From Oscillospiraceae bacterium (GTDB taxonomy: Bacteria > Bacillota_A > Clostridia > Oscillospirales > CAG-272): DNA of 6,619 bases. Location of the stretch: NCBI GenBank assembly GCA_015064195.1, contig SVSO01000168.1:1-6619 (forward strand), read 5' to 3'. Shown piece by piece: positions 6,374 through 6,619 of this stretch. The number at the start of each line of letters is the position of its first letter. Positions within the stretch are counted from its first letter, which is position 1. Under the pieces are notes generated by a model, which was not told the DNA's origin, did no database searches, and was given only the letters and a program-made list of their open reading frames with translations. The position numbers and the translations under genes were made by a program.

Positions 6374-6619
6374 GGACGAACAGCGCCTTGATGAAGCCGA
6401 AGGGGCGCTTGCGCACGTGCTCAAGGCCGAGCGCGTAGTCGTCAAGAGAGATGCGCTCGGAGATGAAGGGCGTCAGATCGATGGTGCCGTCCGCTATGTA
6501 GGAGATGGCATTTTTGTGCTCGTTCCAGTTGTTGCCCGCGCCCACAACGCGCAGATTGTTGATGTGGATATCGTCCATGCGGATGTTCATCACCTTGCCG
6601 CGTCCGTATCCGGCAAGTG
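6366..6619 (-). CDS. Zinc-type MDR dehydrogenase (alcohol/sorbitol/threonine dehydrogenase-like), C-terminal end only
   Basis: This is the last ~84 codons of a gene that begins right of the window; the frame is open to the window edge, so the GTG at 6593 is not a start. The visible part fits the end of a medium-chain dehydrogenase: the tail of the Rossmann domain, a strand ending LRVVGAGNNW, an AISYIADGTIDLTPFIS segment of the type that follows the cofactor domain, then ISLDDYALGLEHV and a closing strand GFIKALF. This resembles the sorbitol/threonine/polyol dehydrogenase branch. The zinc ligands lie outside the window and cannot be checked. As the first visible gene of the operon it probably oxidises or reduces the polyol or sugar handled by the kinase and the two MtlD-like enzymes. 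It overlaps the kinase start by 8 nt (ATGAGTGA). The family call rests on a short segment; the substrate is unknown. Confidence 0.72.
   Translation of the reverse strand, partial: LAGYGRGKVMNIRMDDIHINNLRVVGAGNNWNEHKNAISYIADGTIDLTPFISERISLDDYALGLEHVRKRPFGFIKALFVHE

Noticed and set aside
5678..6391. A 237-codon + strand open frame opposite the kinase, plus a 201-codon one at 5072-5677
   Set aside because: Both are mirror frames of the FGGY kinase, whose motifs span the whole region on the minus strand.
6374..6445. A 24-residue N-terminal extension of the kinase from the ATG at 6445
   Set aside because: It would place the ATP loop at residue 30 instead of 6, is Ser/Arg/Ala-rich low-complexity sequence, and is simply another frame of the upstream dehydrogenase's coding sequence.

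Overview
The window looks like a carbohydrate-catabolism island from a moderately GC-rich, anaerobic-type bacterium. My best guess is a gut Clostridia/Oscillospirales member. The reasons are clear Shine-Dalgarno sequences (GGGAGGA, GAAGGAAA, GAGGT) before downstream genes, a factor-independent terminator with a T-run, tightly overlapped cistrons, and a glycosidase with no signal peptide. There is no rRNA or other taxonomic marker, so the placement is an inference.

Layout: at the left edge, on the + strand, is the C-terminal end of a GH78-type alpha-L-rhamnosidase (2-595). It converges on a minus-strand operon that fills the rest of the window. Read in its own direction (right to left), the operon holds: the C-terminal end of an MDR (alcohol/sorbitol-dehydrogenase-like) oxidoreductase (6366-6619, cut by the window edge); an FGGY-family carbohydrate kinase (5051-6373); two tandem, diverged members of the mannitol-1-phosphate 5-dehydrogenase (MtlD) family (3870-5054 and 2788-3873); and a glycoside hydrolase family 2 enzyme (636-2783). 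The operon ends at a strong hairpin plus T-run (593-630), whose T-run overlaps the stop codon of the convergent rhamnosidase gene.

The five minus-strand genes are joined by an 8-nt overlap, two 4-nt ATGA overlaps and one 4-nt gap, so they are almost certainly one transcript with coupled translation. There is no gene-free stretch above about 40 bases, and I see no RNA gene, mobile element, CRISPR array or internal promoter. The operon promoter lies to the right of the window.

Taken together, the GH2 enzyme (and perhaps the rhamnosidase) would release a sugar or polyol from an imported glycoside. The three dehydrogenases and the kinase would then oxidise or reduce and phosphorylate it for entry into central metabolism. 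The substrate cannot be named from the sequence. The most unusual point is that both MtlD-like proteins keep the catalytic Lys and Asn of the family's K-x4-N-x2-H motif but lack the His, which is Asn in one and Ser in the other. With the compact kinase, whose substrate-side motif is atypical, this suggests a non-mannitol and possibly undescribed polyol/sugar pathway.
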